Shown piece after piece: positions 44,098-52,755 of a DNA stretch of 64,000 nt (position 1 is the stretch's first letter; every line of letters starts with the position of its first letter). The DNA is taken from positions 3,435,001 through 3,499,000 of the forward strand of contig NZ_PDCM01000002.1 of assembly GCF_008634025.1 (NCBI RefSeq), in the 5' to 3' direction. The translations under genes and the position numbers were made by a program. Under the pieces are notes generated by a model. It was given only the letters and a program-made list of their open reading frames with translations, did not search any database and was not told the origin of the DNA. This DNA is from Streptomyces albofaciens JCM 4342. Its GTDB lineage: Bacteria > Actinomycetota > Actinomycetes > Streptomycetales > Streptomycetaceae.

Positions 44098-44125
44098 GTA
44101 CGGGGCGTTCACGGACGCCCCGTAC
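44098..44125 (+). terminator. Terminator of the phosphorylase gene
   Basis: 11-bp perfect stem (GTACGGGGCGT and its complement), 6-nt loop, about 40 nt after the stop. Confidence 0.6.
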
Positions 44126-44295
44126 GCCGTACGGGTGCCCCCCGGCGCTCCGTACGCGCAAGGCCGGGCCACCCCGGCCGCCCGGCGCGGCGCGCGCGGC
44201 CGTGCGCCCGCCGGTCGAACAATCGCGCGGAGTGGGTAAGCGTTAACGCGCCGAGCGCTTCCCCCCACCACCGCAACCAGAGGCAGGAGCATCAC

Positions 44296-45969
44296 GTGGC
44301 AACCGATCCCGCGGAGCTGATCAGCCGGGCGAAGGCATGGCAGGCCGAGGACCCCGACCTCGAAACCCGCGAAGAGCTGGGCAAGCTCATCGACGCGGAG
44401 GACCTGGACGAGCTGGCGGCCCGGTTCGCGGGCACACTCCAGTTCGGCACCGCCGGGCTGCGCGGCGAGCTGGGCGCGGGCCCGATGCGGATGAACCGCG
44501 CCGTCGTCATCCGCGCGGCGGCCGGGCTGGCCGCGTACCTGAAGGACCAGGGCCGGGCCGGGGGCCTGGTCGTCATCGGGTACGACGCGCGCTACAAGAG
44601 CGCCGACTTCGCGCGGGACACCGCGGCCGTGATGGTGGGCGCCGGGCTGCGCGCCGCGGTGCTGCCGCGTCCGCTGCCGACCCCCGTCCTGGCCTTCGCC
44701 ATACGGCACCTGGGCGCGGTCGCTGGCGTCGAGGTGACGGCCAGCCACAACCCGCCGCGCGACAACGGCTACAAGGTCTACCTCGGCGACGGCTCGCAGA
44801 TCGTGCCGCCCGCGGACGGGCAGATCGCGGAGCGCATCGCGGCGGTGCGGTCGCTGAACGACGTGCCGCGGCCCGAGGAGGGCTGGGAGGTGCTGGGCGA
44901 GGACGTGCTCCAGGCGTACCTGGCCCGTACGGACGCGGTGCTGACGCCGGGCTCGCCGCGCGACACGCAGGTCGTCTACACGCCGATGCACGGCGTCGGC
45001 CGTGACGTGCTGGTGGCCGCCTTCGCGCGGGCCGGGTTCCCGGCGCCGACCGTGGTCGCCGAGCAGGCCGAGCCGGACCCGGACTTCCCGACCGTGGCCT
45101 TCCCCAACCCGGAGGAGCCGGGCGCGATGGACCTGTCCTTCGCGACCGCGCGCTCGGTCGGCCCGGACATCGTCATCGCCAACGACCCGGACGCGGACCG
45201 CTGCGCCGTCGCCGTACCGGCCCCCGGTACCGAGGCCGGCTGGCGCATGCTGCGCGGGGACGAGGTCGGCGCGCTGCTGGCCGCGCACCTGGTCAGCAAG
45301 CAGGCGTCCGGCACCTTCGCCACCACGATCGTGTCGTCCACGCTGATGTCGCGGATCGCCGCCGCGGCCGCCCTGCCGTACGAGGAGACGCTGACCGGCT
45401 TCAAGTGGCTGGCCCGCGTGGACGGTCTGCGGTACGCGTACGAGGAGGCGCTGGGCTACTGCGTCGACCCCGAGGGCGTCCGCGACAAGGACGGCATCAC
45501 CGCCGCCCTGCTGATCACCGAGCTGGCCGCCGAGCTGAAGCAGTCCGGCCGTACGCTCTCCGACCTGCTGGACGACCTGGCGCTGGAGTTCGGCCTGCAC
45601 GCCACCGACCAGCTCTCCGTCCGCGTCGAGGACCTGTCGCTGATCGCCGACGCCATGCGCCGGCTGCGCGAGCAGCCGCCGGCCGTGCTGGCGGGCCTGA
45701 CGGTGTCGTCCTCCGACGACCTCTCGCAGGGGACGGACACGCTGCCGCCCACCGACGGCCTGCGCTACTACCTCGCGGGGACGGAGCAGGACGGCGTCGA
45801 GGGCGGCCGGGTGGTGGTCCGGCCCAGCGGTACCGAGCCCAAGCTGAAGTGCTACCTGGAGGTCGTGGTGCCGGTCGCCGACGCGCAGGGGCTGGCCGCG
45901 GCCCGTGCCAAGGCCGACGAGGTGCTCGCCGCCATCAAGGCCGACCTGTCGGCCGCGGCGGGCATCTGA
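44296..45969 (+). CDS. Phosphohexo-/phosphopentomutase (phosphomannomutase family)
   Basis: 557 residues. Alpha-D-phosphohexomutase superfamily: active-site phosphoserine in TASHNPP, metal loop DPDADRC, sugar loop EETLTGFKW and C-terminal phosphate loop RPSGTEPK. Annotated in the genus as phosphomannomutase, but it lies between a nucleoside phosphorylase and deoC, and no DeoB is present, so a phosphopentomutase role (ribose-1-P to ribose-5-P) is inferred. GTG 44296 with CAGGAG upstream. Followed by a strong terminator. Confidence 0.9.
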   Translation: MATDPAELISRAKAWQAEDPDLETREELGKLIDAEDLDELAARFAGTLQFGTAGLRGELGAGPMRMNRAVVIRAAAGLAAYLKDQGRAGGLVVIGYDARYKSADFARDTAAVMVGAGLRAAVLPRPLPTPVLAFAIRHLGAVAGVEVTASHNPPRDNGYKVYLGDGSQIVPPADGQIAERIAAVRSLNDVPRPEEGWEVLGEDVLQAYLARTDAVLTPGSPRDTQVVYTPMHGVGRDVLVAAFARAGFPAPTVVAEQAEPDPDFPTVAFPNPEEPGAMDLSFATARSVGPDIVIANDPDADRCAVAVPAPGTEAGWRMLRGDEVGALLAAHLVSKQASGTFATTIVSSTLMSRIAAAAALPYEETLTGFKWLARVDGLRYAYEEALGYCVDPEGVRDKDGITAALLITELAAELKQSGRTLSDLLDDLALEFGLHATDQLSVRVEDLSLIADAMRRLREQPPAVLAGLTVSSSDDLSQGTDTLPPTDGLRYYLAGTEQDGVEGGRVVVRPSGTEPKLKCYLEVVVPVADAQGLAAARAKADEVLAAIKADLSAAAGI

Positions 45970-45983
45970 CCTGACGGCGTACA

Positions 45984-46029
45984 CGCGGCGGGCCCCGGGA
46001 CCGGGAGGTTCCGGGGCCCGCCGCGCTTT
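45984..46029 (+). terminator. Terminator of the phosphomutase gene
   Basis: 15-bp perfect GC stem (45984-45998 with 46011-46025), 12-nt loop, followed by CTTT. Confidence 0.8.
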
Positions 46030-46079
46030 CCCGTACGGGTGACGGCCGTACCGTTTTCCCGTACGGGTGACAGTCGTAC
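46027..46079. repeat. Two-copy 25-bp direct repeat
   Basis: TTTCCCGTACGGGTGAC(G/A)G(C/T)CGTAC at 46027 and 46055. Each copy contains CCCGTACGGG. It lies between the terminator and the mannosyltransferase gene. Confidence 0.65.
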
Positions 46080-46174
46080 TGCACCTGCCGCAGCGCGCCC
46101 CCGCCACCGCCCGCGCTCCGGGACACGCTGGTCTGGTCCGAACAACCTGCCCAGCCCTTCCAGGAGTTGCCGCA

Positions 46175-47407
46175 GTGGTCCCGACCGCGACCGACACGGC
46201 CGCCGGCACCGCCCCGGCACCGGACCCCGCTCCCCGCCCCGCCCCCGGACGCACGCTGCGCGGCCTGCTGCACCGCGCCGGGCCCGCGCTGCTCGGCTAC
46301 ACCGCCGTACGCCTGCTGGGCACGCTCGTGCTGATGAAGTGGGCGCACCTCCAGCGCCACGGGCTGTGGCCGCTGCTGGCCAACCGGTGGGATTCGCGCT
46401 GGTACACGGGGATCGCCGACCACGGTTACGCGGCCTCCCTCGACCCGAGCCGGTTCGACGCGTGCAACCTCGCCTTCTTCCCGCTCTACCCGGTGGTCGT
46501 CAAGGCCGTCGCGGGCGTGACGCCGGGCTCCCGCGCGACCATCGGGCTGCTGGTCGCGGTCGGCTGTTCGCTGCTGGCCGCGTGGGGGATCTACGCGGTG
46601 GGCGAGCACCTGCACGGGCGTCGGGTGGGCACCGTACTGGCCGTCCTGTGGGGTGCCACGCCGGTCGCCGCCGTCCAGTGGATGGGCTATACGGAGTCCC
46701 TGTTCACCGCGCTGGTGGCGTGGTCGCTGTACGCCGTGCTGACCGACCGCTGGGTCACGGCCGGAGCGCTCTGCCTCCTCGCCGGGCTCACCCGGCCCAC
46801 CGGCGTGGCGCTCGTCGCGGCGGTCTGCGTCAGCGCCGCCGTGGCCCTGTGGCGCCTGCGCCGTACCGGTTCCGCGCCCATGCCCTTGGACCCGGACCGC
46901 AACCGGATGCGCCGGATCGTCCTGGGCGCGGTGCTGGCGCCGCTCGGCTGGCTCGCTTACGTCGGATGGGTGGGCGTACGGCTGGGGCGCGCGGACGGCT
47001 ACTTCGCGGTCCAGCGGCAGTGGCGCAACGAGTGGGACGGCGGCAAGGAGACGCTGCGCGCGCTGCGGGCCACCCTCGTCCACCAGTCACACCCGCAGCT
47101 CTACCTGGTGGTGGTGTCGCTGGTGCTGATCATGTCGGTGGTGCTGTTCCTGCTGTGCCTGTCCGACCACCGGTCGCTGCCGCTCCTGGTCTTCAGCGGC
47201 GTGCTCCTGGTGGTCGTCCTGGGCAGCGGCGGCGTCTACTTCCCCCGGGCCCGCTTCCTGCTGCCCGGCTTCCCGCTCCTGCTCCCCCTGGCGCTGGCCC
47301 TCGCCGGCACCCGCCGCCGGACCGCCCTGCTGTGCCTGTCGGTCGCCGCCCTGGGATCGGCCTACTTCGGCGCGTACATGCTGCTGACGTACCGGGGCGC
47401 GCTATGA
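46175..47407 (+). CDS. Mannosyltransferase family membrane protein (PIG-V-like)
   Basis: 410 residues, about nine to ten membrane helices. The NRWDSRWYTGIADHGY block near residue 77 is the catalytic Asp-containing loop of lipid-linked mannosyltransferases. Cytoplasmic Pro-rich N-terminus, first helix about residue 45. Would use a polyprenyl-phosphate sugar to modify a lipid or surface protein. GTG 46175 is chosen for AGGAG 8 nt upstream. Ends 5 bp from the convergent PH-domain gene. Confidence 0.85.
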   Translation: MVPTATDTAAGTAPAPDPAPRPAPGRTLRGLLHRAGPALLGYTAVRLLGTLVLMKWAHLQRHGLWPLLANRWDSRWYTGIADHGYAASLDPSRFDACNLAFFPLYPVVVKAVAGVTPGSRATIGLLVAVGCSLLAAWGIYAVGEHLHGRRVGTVLAVLWGATPVAAVQWMGYTESLFTALVAWSLYAVLTDRWVTAGALCLLAGLTRPTGVALVAAVCVSAAVALWRLRRTGSAPMPLDPDRNRMRRIVLGAVLAPLGWLAYVGWVGVRLGRADGYFAVQRQWRNEWDGGKETLRALRATLVHQSHPQLYLVVVSLVLIMSVVLFLLCLSDHRSLPLLVFSGVLLVVVLGSGGVYFPRARFLLPGFPLLLPLALALAGTRRRTALLCLSVAALGSAYFGAYMLLTYRGAL

Positions 47408-47412
47408 CCGTG

Positions 47413-48042
47413 TCAGAGCGCGATGAGCACCGCCAGCGCCACCGCGCCCACCACACACGGCGCGATCACCTCGTACGCCCACTTCACCACCGGCGCGCCC
47501 TGCGCGCTCTCCCGCTTGGCGCCGCGCTCGCGCAGCTCCCGCAGTTCGTCCAGGGCCCGGTCGGCGGTGGCGCGCGGCGGGGGCGCCGCCGGGGCCGGGC
47601 CCAGGTGCGGGTCGTGGTGGTCCGGGCGTCCGGCGGCGCGCGCCGCCTGCCGGTTGGCCTTCTTGCGCTGCCGCAGCGACACGGGGATCGACCAGAGCTG
47701 GTACTTCGAGCCGTCCGTCGTGAAGACCTCGCTGGAGAACGACGCCCGCAGATCCTCGACCGCCGCCCAGGGCAGCGTGACCGTACGGAACGGGTTGCGC
47801 ACCACCAGCCGGTCCGCGCCCGCGCGCACCAGCGGGCGCAGCGTGAAGGCGGCCACCAGCGGCACCGCGAACAGCAGCCCGGCCACCGCCAGCAGCTTGG
47901 TGTGCGCCGCGCCGCGCACCAGCGCGTCGCCGCCCAGCCAGGCGGCGAGCGCGAGCAGCAGCACGCCGCCGGCGAGGGCGGCGGGCGAGCGGTAGCTGCG
48001 GTCCGCGTGCTGCTGCGGGGAGGACTGTTCCGGGCTCGTCAT
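47413..48042 (-). CDS. PH-domain-like membrane protein
   Basis: 209 residues. Two N-terminal membrane helices (about 22-68), a bacterial PH-like domain (about 72-120; ADRLVVRNPFRTVTLPWAAVEDL), a Pro-rich linker and a final helix (about 188-208). Family widespread in actinobacteria; function unknown. Confidence 0.82.
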   Translation of the reverse strand: MTSPEQSSPQQHADRSYRSPAALAGGVLLLALAAWLGGDALVRGAAHTKLLAVAGLLFAVPLVAAFTLRPLVRAGADRLVVRNPFRTVTLPWAAVEDLRASFSSEVFTTDGSKYQLWSIPVSLRQRKKANRQAARAAGRPDHHDPHLGPAPAAPPPRATADRALDELRELRERGAKRESAQGAPVVKWAYEVIAPCVVGAVALAVLIAL

Positions 48043-48120
48043 GCTGCCGATTGTGCCTGAGCGTCCGGATGCCGGTCATTGCGTTACGGCATCATTCGTA
48101 CGCCCCGCCCCGGGCGCGGC

Positions 48121-48774
48121 TCAGGCCGCCACCAGATCGGCGTAGACCACGATGTTGTCCGGCCGGTGGCCGCCGACCAGCGCGCCGCCGCAGGTCACCA
48201 GGCGCAGCTCGGGCCGGTCGGTGTCGCCGTAGACCCGCTGGGTGGGGAAGTCCTTCTTGTCGACCTGCTGGAGCGCGCGGACGGCGAAGACCGCGGTACG
48301 GCCGTCCGCGCGGTCGACGTGGATGCGGTCCCCGACGCGGATGCGGCCCACGTCCTTCAGCACGGCCGGGCCGTCGACGGTGTCGTAGTGGCCTATGAGG
48401 ACGGCGGGGCCGGTCTCGCCGGGGGTGACGCCCTTGTCGTACCAGCCGATGCGGCCGGCCTGCCGTACGGACGGCACCTCGACCGTGCCGTCCGGGGCCA
48501 GGCCCAGGTCCAGGACCGGGCCGGTGTCCACGCCCGCGGCCGGGATGCGGACGCGTACGGGCCTGGCGGCGGGCAGCGCGGCCGGAGCCGGGGCGCGCGG
48601 GGCCGTGGTGGGGGCGCTGGTGTTCGCGACGTGGACGGCCGGCGCCGCGGAGGGGGCGCCGCCGTCCAGGAACCCGCGGGCGAGCAGTGCGCCGCCGACC
48701 GCCAGCAGAAGCACGCAGGCCGCCGCCAGCAGGCGGTCGGCCCGGCGCCCCGCGGGGCGCCCGTTCAGCACCAC
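48121..48774 (-). CDS. Class F sortase
   Basis: 217 residues. N-terminal membrane anchor (about 14-35), Ala/Pro-rich stem, then a sortase barrel with the catalytic triad: His in LIGHYDT, Cys in RLVTCGG and Arg in GGHRPDN. The single N-terminal anchor and TCGG motif are typical of actinobacterial class F. The start overlaps by 10 bp the end of the secreted-protein gene before it, so the two form an operon and that protein is a likely substrate. Confidence 0.9.
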   Translation of the reverse strand: MVLNGRPAGRRADRLLAAACVLLLAVGGALLARGFLDGGAPSAAPAVHVANTSAPTTAPRAPAPAALPAARPVRVRIPAAGVDTGPVLDLGLAPDGTVEVPSVRQAGRIGWYDKGVTPGETGPAVLIGHYDTVDGPAVLKDVGRIRVGDRIHVDRADGRTAVFAVRALQQVDKKDFPTQRVYGDTDRPELRLVTCGGALVGGHRPDNIVVYADLVAA

Positions 48775-49901
48775 GAGCCCTCGGACTGCCGACGACGGCG
48801 CACCGCGAAGACGACGCCCGCGGCACCGGCCGCGGCGAACGCGCCGCCCGCCGCGAACAGCGGGGTGGTGTCCGGCGCCTCCGGCGCGTCGTAACCGGCG
48901 GCCACGGCGCCCTTGGGCAGCGCCTTGGTCTGGGTGTGGGCCGGGGCGGCCGGCGCGCCGGTGGGGGCGGCCGTGCCCTTGTTCTCGGTGGCCTTCACGG
49001 CGTGCGTACCACCGGAGGCGCCGTCCTTGCCGGGCTTGGCGGCCGGCGCGCAGCCCTTGGGCAGCGCGGGGAAGTTGGCGTAGCCGGGCGGGTAGCTGCC
49101 GCCCTGCATCTTGAAGCGGAACGTGGGACGGGCGCTGTACGGATTGACGATCTTCGCGCCGAAGCGGGCCAGGGTCGGGTGCGCACGGTCGAGGAAGACG
49201 CCCGGCACGGCGTTGCCCGGACCGTCCTCGAAGGTCACCCGGGGGCCCTTGGAGCTGTTGGTCAGGGCGGCGAGGGTGCCGCCGCCGATGGCCACGCGGC
49301 GGGTGACGGAGCAGCTCTTGCGGCGGTCGGAAGCGGTGCCGCCGGGCTTGTGGGCGGTCGGTACGGCGGCGTGCCCGCCGTCCGCCTTGCCGCCCTGACC
49401 GTGCTTGCCGGTCCTGCCGCCGGTCTCCTTGCCGGCCACCTTGCCGCCGGTGGACGGCGCGCCGGACTTCGGCAGCGGGTACGTCCGCGCCCGGCTGCCG
49501 CCGCCGACGTGCAGCGTCGGCGACGCGCCCGAGACGCCGGACAGGCGCAGGTGCAGGCCCTTGATCCGCGCGGTCGGGTGGTCACGGTCGAGGAGGCCGA
49601 GCACCCGGACCATGTACCAGTCGCCGGACTTCCACTGCGGGCCGACGTAACGGATCCACGCCTCGGGGCCGCCCTCCGAGGGCACGTTGCGCAGCACCGC
49701 CACCATGCCCTTGCCGATGTAGACCGGCTGTCCCGCGTAACGGCCGGCGCCGTCGGGGACGGGCTTCGCGGCGGCGGCCGGCGCGGCGGTCGCGGGCGTG
49801 GCGGCGAAGGCGCCGGAGGCGGGGCCGAGCAGGGCGGCGCCCAGCGCGGCGGACGCGACGGCGGTGCGCAGGGTACGGCGGCGTGCGGTCAGTACGGTCA
49901 T
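48765..49901 (-). CDS. Secreted cell-wall protein with non-canonical sorting-like C-terminus
   Basis: 378 residues. Signal peptide (cleavage near AFA-AT, residue about 33). Two similar beta-rich modules (about 48-135 and 215-300), each with a DRDHPTARIKG / DRAHPTLARFG-like motif, linked by a Gly/Lys-rich hinge. The C-terminus has a hydrophobic helix and a RRRR tail, but instead of LPxTG it has EAPDTTPLF. Encoded directly ahead of, and overlapping, the class F sortase. Probable surface-anchored protein; function unknown. Confidence 0.82.
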   Translation of the reverse strand: MTVLTARRRTLRTAVASAALGAALLGPASGAFAATPATAAPAAAAKPVPDGAGRYAGQPVYIGKGMVAVLRNVPSEGGPEAWIRYVGPQWKSGDWYMVRVLGLLDRDHPTARIKGLHLRLSGVSGASPTLHVGGGSRARTYPLPKSGAPSTGGKVAGKETGGRTGKHGQGGKADGGHAAVPTAHKPGGTASDRRKSCSVTRRVAIGGGTLAALTNSSKGPRVTFEDGPGNAVPGVFLDRAHPTLARFGAKIVNPYSARPTFRFKMQGGSYPPGYANFPALPKGCAPAAKPGKDGASGGTHAVKATENKGTAAPTGAPAAPAHTQTKALPKGAVAAGYDAPEAPDTTPLFAAGGAFAAAGAAGVVFAVRRRRQSEGSWC

Positions 49902-50000
49902 GGGTGACCCCCGTTGAATGGTCGGTCGTTCGGCGACGAGACCACATCCGCCGTCCTCATACAGGTGGAGCCGGAAGGTGCTGCGGTGCGGTGCGGCACG

Positions 50001-50034
50001 AAAAAAGGTAGGGGACGGCTGTGACAGGCCGTCC
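50001..50034 (-). terminator. Terminator-like hairpin in the leader of the sortase operon
   Basis: GGACGGC / GCCGTCC stem (50013-50034), 8-nt loop, then CCTACC and TTTTTT reading left. It lies about 100 nt upstream of the ATG at 49901, so it is placed as an attenuator instead of an end-of-gene terminator. Confidence 0.55.
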
Positions 50035-50276
50035 GTGGTTGTGTAACGGCCACCCCACAGAAGTCCATCACTCCCGGGCGCACCTGTTACACACGGCTGC
50101 CCGGACCCGGCCGCGACCCCACCCTGCGGAACCGCCTTCGTCCGCGCGGTCCGGGTGCTCGGATTCTGGCTGCTCGGCTTCTGACCGGTCGGCTTATGGC
50201 TGCCCGGCATCGACCGCCGATGCCCGGAAGGAACAGGTTCCTCCCTGCCGCCGCACCGGATGTCGTCCACAGGGGG

Positions 50277-50306
50277 GTGACATGCAGCTACGCGCGTAGA
50301 TATGCT
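50277..50306 (+). promoter_or_regulatory. deoC promoter
   Basis: -35 GTGACA (50277-50282), 18-bp spacer, -10 TATGCT (50301-50306). The expected start site is the G of GTG 50313, making the message leaderless. Confidence 0.7.
50288..50299. promoter_or_regulatory. CTACGCGCGTAG operator at the deoC promoter
   Basis: Perfect 12-bp palindrome lying entirely in the spacer between the -35 and -10 boxes, an ideal repressor position. Confidence 0.8.
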
Positions 50307-50312
50307 CCCCTC

Positions 50313-51314
50313 GTGACCATGCCCACCACTGTTCCCGCATACGGCAAGGAAGCCGCGGGGCGTCTGGCGTCGATGGCGGACGTGACCGCTTCCGACGGTG
50401 CGCTGCGCCGCTTCCTGCACGGCCTCCCGGGCGTCGACGCGGTCGGCCTCCAGGCCCGCGCCGCGACCCTCGGCACCCGCTCGATCAAGACCACGGCGAA
50501 GGCGTACGCCATCGATCTCGCCATCTCGATGATCGACCTGACGACGCTCGAAGGAGCGGACACCCCGGGCAAGGTCCGGGCCCTGTGCGCCAAGGGGATC
50601 AACCCCGACCCCCTCGACCGCACCACCCCCAAGGTCGCCGCGATCTGCGTCTACCCCGACATGGTGGCGACCGCCAAGGAGGCCCTGACCGGCTCCGGCA
50701 TCCACGTCGCCTCGGTCGCCACCGCCTTCCCGGCGGGGCGGGCCGCGCTGCCCGTGAAACTGGCCGACACCCGTGACGCGGTCGCGGCCGGTGCCGACGA
50801 GATCGACATGGTGATCGACCGGGGCGCGTTCCTGTCCGGCCGGTACCTGTCCGTCTTCGAGGAGATCAAGCAGGTCAAGGAGACGTGCCGCCGCGAGGAC
50901 GGCTCGTACGCCCATCTGAAGGTCATCTTCGAGACCGGCGAGCTCCAGACGTACGACAACGTGCGCCGGGTCTCCTGGCTCGCGATGCTGGCGGGCGCCG
51001 ACTTCATCAAGACCTCGACCGGCAAGGTCGCGGTCAACGCCACCCCGCCGGTGACCCTGCTGATGCTGGAGGCCGTCCGCGACTTCCACGCCACGACCGG
51101 GGTACAGGTCGGTGTGAAGCCGGCCGGCGGCATCCGTACGACCAAGGACGCGCTGAAGTACCTGGTCATGGTCAACGAGACGGTGGGCGAGGAGTGGCTG
51201 ACCGCGGACTGGTTCCGCTTCGGCGCCTCCAGCCTGCTCAACGACCTGCTGATGCAGCGCCAGAAGCTCGGCACCGGCCGCTACTCCGGCCCCGACTACG
51301 TCACGGTGGACTGA
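50313..51314 (+). CDS. deoC: Deoxyribose-phosphate aldolase
   Basis: 333 residues from GTG 50313 (ATG 50319 is two codons later). Cleaves 2-deoxyribose-5-phosphate to acetaldehyde and glyceraldehyde-3-phosphate. Schiff-base lysine in FIKTSTGK and the second catalytic lysine in GVKPAGGIRT are present. Longer than E. coli DeoC by an N-terminal helix region. First gene of an operon with two aldehyde dehydrogenase-family genes, which fits removal of the acetaldehyde. Confidence 0.94.
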   Translation: MTMPTTVPAYGKEAAGRLASMADVTASDGALRRFLHGLPGVDAVGLQARAATLGTRSIKTTAKAYAIDLAISMIDLTTLEGADTPGKVRALCAKGINPDPLDRTTPKVAAICVYPDMVATAKEALTGSGIHVASVATAFPAGRAALPVKLADTRDAVAAGADEIDMVIDRGAFLSGRYLSVFEEIKQVKETCRREDGSYAHLKVIFETGELQTYDNVRRVSWLAMLAGADFIKTSTGKVAVNATPPVTLLMLEAVRDFHATTGVQVGVKPAGGIRTTKDALKYLVMVNETVGEEWLTADWFRFGASSLLNDLLMQRQKLGTGRYSGPDYVTVD

Positions 51315-51318
51315 ACCG

Positions 51319-52755
51319 ATGAGCTCAGCATTTGAATACGCACCGGCGCCCGAGTCGCGCGCCGTCGTCGACATCGCGCCGTCGTACGGGCTGTTCATCG
51401 ACGGCGAGTTCGCCGACGCGGCCGGCGGCAAGGTCTTCAAGACCGTCTCGCCCGCGAACGAGGAAGTGCTCTCCGAGGTCGCGCAGGCGTCCGCCGAGGA
51501 CGTGGACCGCGCCGTCAAGGCCGCCCGCAAGGCGTTCGAGAAGTGGTCGGCGCTGCCCGGCGCCGAGCGCGCCAAGTACCTCTTCCGTATCGCCCGCCTG
51601 ATCCAGGAGCGCTCCCGCGAGCTGGCCGTCCTGGAGTCGCTGGACAACGGCAAGCCGATCCGCGAGTCCCGCGACTCGGACCTGCCGCTGGTCGCCGCGC
51701 ACTTCTTCTACTACGCGGGCTGGGCCGACAAGCTCGGCCACGCGGGCTACGGCGCCGACCCGAAGCCGCTGGGCGTGGCCGGCCAGGTCATCCCGTGGAA
51801 CTTCCCGCTGCTGATGCTGGCGTGGAAGATCGCCCCGGCGCTGGCCTGCGGCAACACCGTCGTCCTCAAGCCCGCCGAGACCACCCCGCTGTCCGCGCTG
51901 TTCTTCGCGGACATCTGCCGCCAGGCGGGCCTGCCGAAGGGTGTCGTCAACATCCTGACCGGCGACGGCTCGACCGGCGCCGAGCTGGTCGCGCACCCGG
52001 ACGTGAACAAGGTCGCCTTCACCGGTTCGACCGAGGTCGGCAAGGCCATCGCCCGTACCGTCGCCGGTACGGACAAGAAGCTCACCCTGGAGCTGGGCGG
52101 CAAGGCCGCGAACATCGTCTTCGACGACGCGCCGGTCGACCAGGCCGTCGAGGGCATCGTCAACGGCATCTTCTTCAACCAGGGCCACGTGTGCTGCGCG
52201 GGCTCGCGCCTGCTGGTGCAGGAGTCCGTGCAGGACGAGCTGCTGGACGCGCTCAAGCGCCGGATGAGCACGCTGCGCGTCGGCGACCCGCTGGACAAGA
52301 ACACCGACATCGGCGCGATCAACTCGGCCGAGCAGCTGGCCCGCATCAAGGCGCTGGCCGACGCGGGCGAGTCCGAGGGCGCCGAGCGCTGGGCCCCGGC
52401 CTGCGAACTGCCCGACTCGGGCTACTGGTTCGCGCCGACGCTGTTCACCGGCGTCACCCAGGCCCACCGCATCGCCCAGGAGGAGATCTTCGGGCCGGTG
52501 CTGTCGGTGCTCACCTTCCGTACGCCGGAAGAGGCGGTGGCCAAGGCCAACAACACCCCCTACGGGCTGTCGGCGGGCGTCTGGACGGAGAAGGGCTCGC
52601 GCATCCTGTGGATGGCGAACAAGCTCCGGGCGGGCATCGTCTGGTCCAACACGTTCAACAAGTTCGACCCGGCCTCGCCGTTCGGCGGCTACAAGGAGTC
52701 GGGCTTCGGCCGCGAGGGCGGCCGGCACGGTCTGGAGGCGTACCTCGATGTCTGA
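51319..52755 (+). CDS. Aldehyde dehydrogenase
   Basis: 478 residues. NAD(P)-dependent aldehyde dehydrogenase; catalytic Cys in NQGHVCCAGSR, the general base Glu in ELGGKAANI, and VAFTGSTEVGK. Starts 4 nt after deoC, so it probably oxidises the acetaldehyde DeoC releases. Followed, with 8-nt overlap, by a second, shorter aldehyde dehydrogenase-like protein with which it may form a complex. Confidence 0.93.
   Translation: MSSAFEYAPAPESRAVVDIAPSYGLFIDGEFADAAGGKVFKTVSPANEEVLSEVAQASAEDVDRAVKAARKAFEKWSALPGAERAKYLFRIARLIQERSRELAVLESLDNGKPIRESRDSDLPLVAAHFFYYAGWADKLGHAGYGADPKPLGVAGQVIPWNFPLLMLAWKIAPALACGNTVVLKPAETTPLSALFFADICRQAGLPKGVVNILTGDGSTGAELVAHPDVNKVAFTGSTEVGKAIARTVAGTDKKLTLELGGKAANIVFDDAPVDQAVEGIVNGIFFNQGHVCCAGSRLLVQESVQDELLDALKRRMSTLRVGDPLDKNTDIGAINSAEQLARIKALADAGESEGAERWAPACELPDSGYWFAPTLFTGVTQAHRIAQEEIFGPVLSVLTFRTPEEAVAKANNTPYGLSAGVWTEKGSRILWMANKLRAGIVWSNTFNKFDPASPFGGYKESGFGREGGRHGLEAYLDV

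Larger units (their letters stand above)
49902..50312. other. Divergent promoter region between the sortase operon and deoC
   Basis: 411 bases. The right end holds the deoC promoter and operator. The left part, reading toward the sortase operon, has a hairpin followed by six T (50001-50034) and the inverted pair GTGTAAC (50041) / GTTACAC (50086). No gene. Confidence 0.6.

Noticed and set aside
43834..46254. 806-residue minus-strand frame opposite the phosphomutase gene
   Set aside because: Antisense shadow; the plus-strand mutase has complete family motifs.
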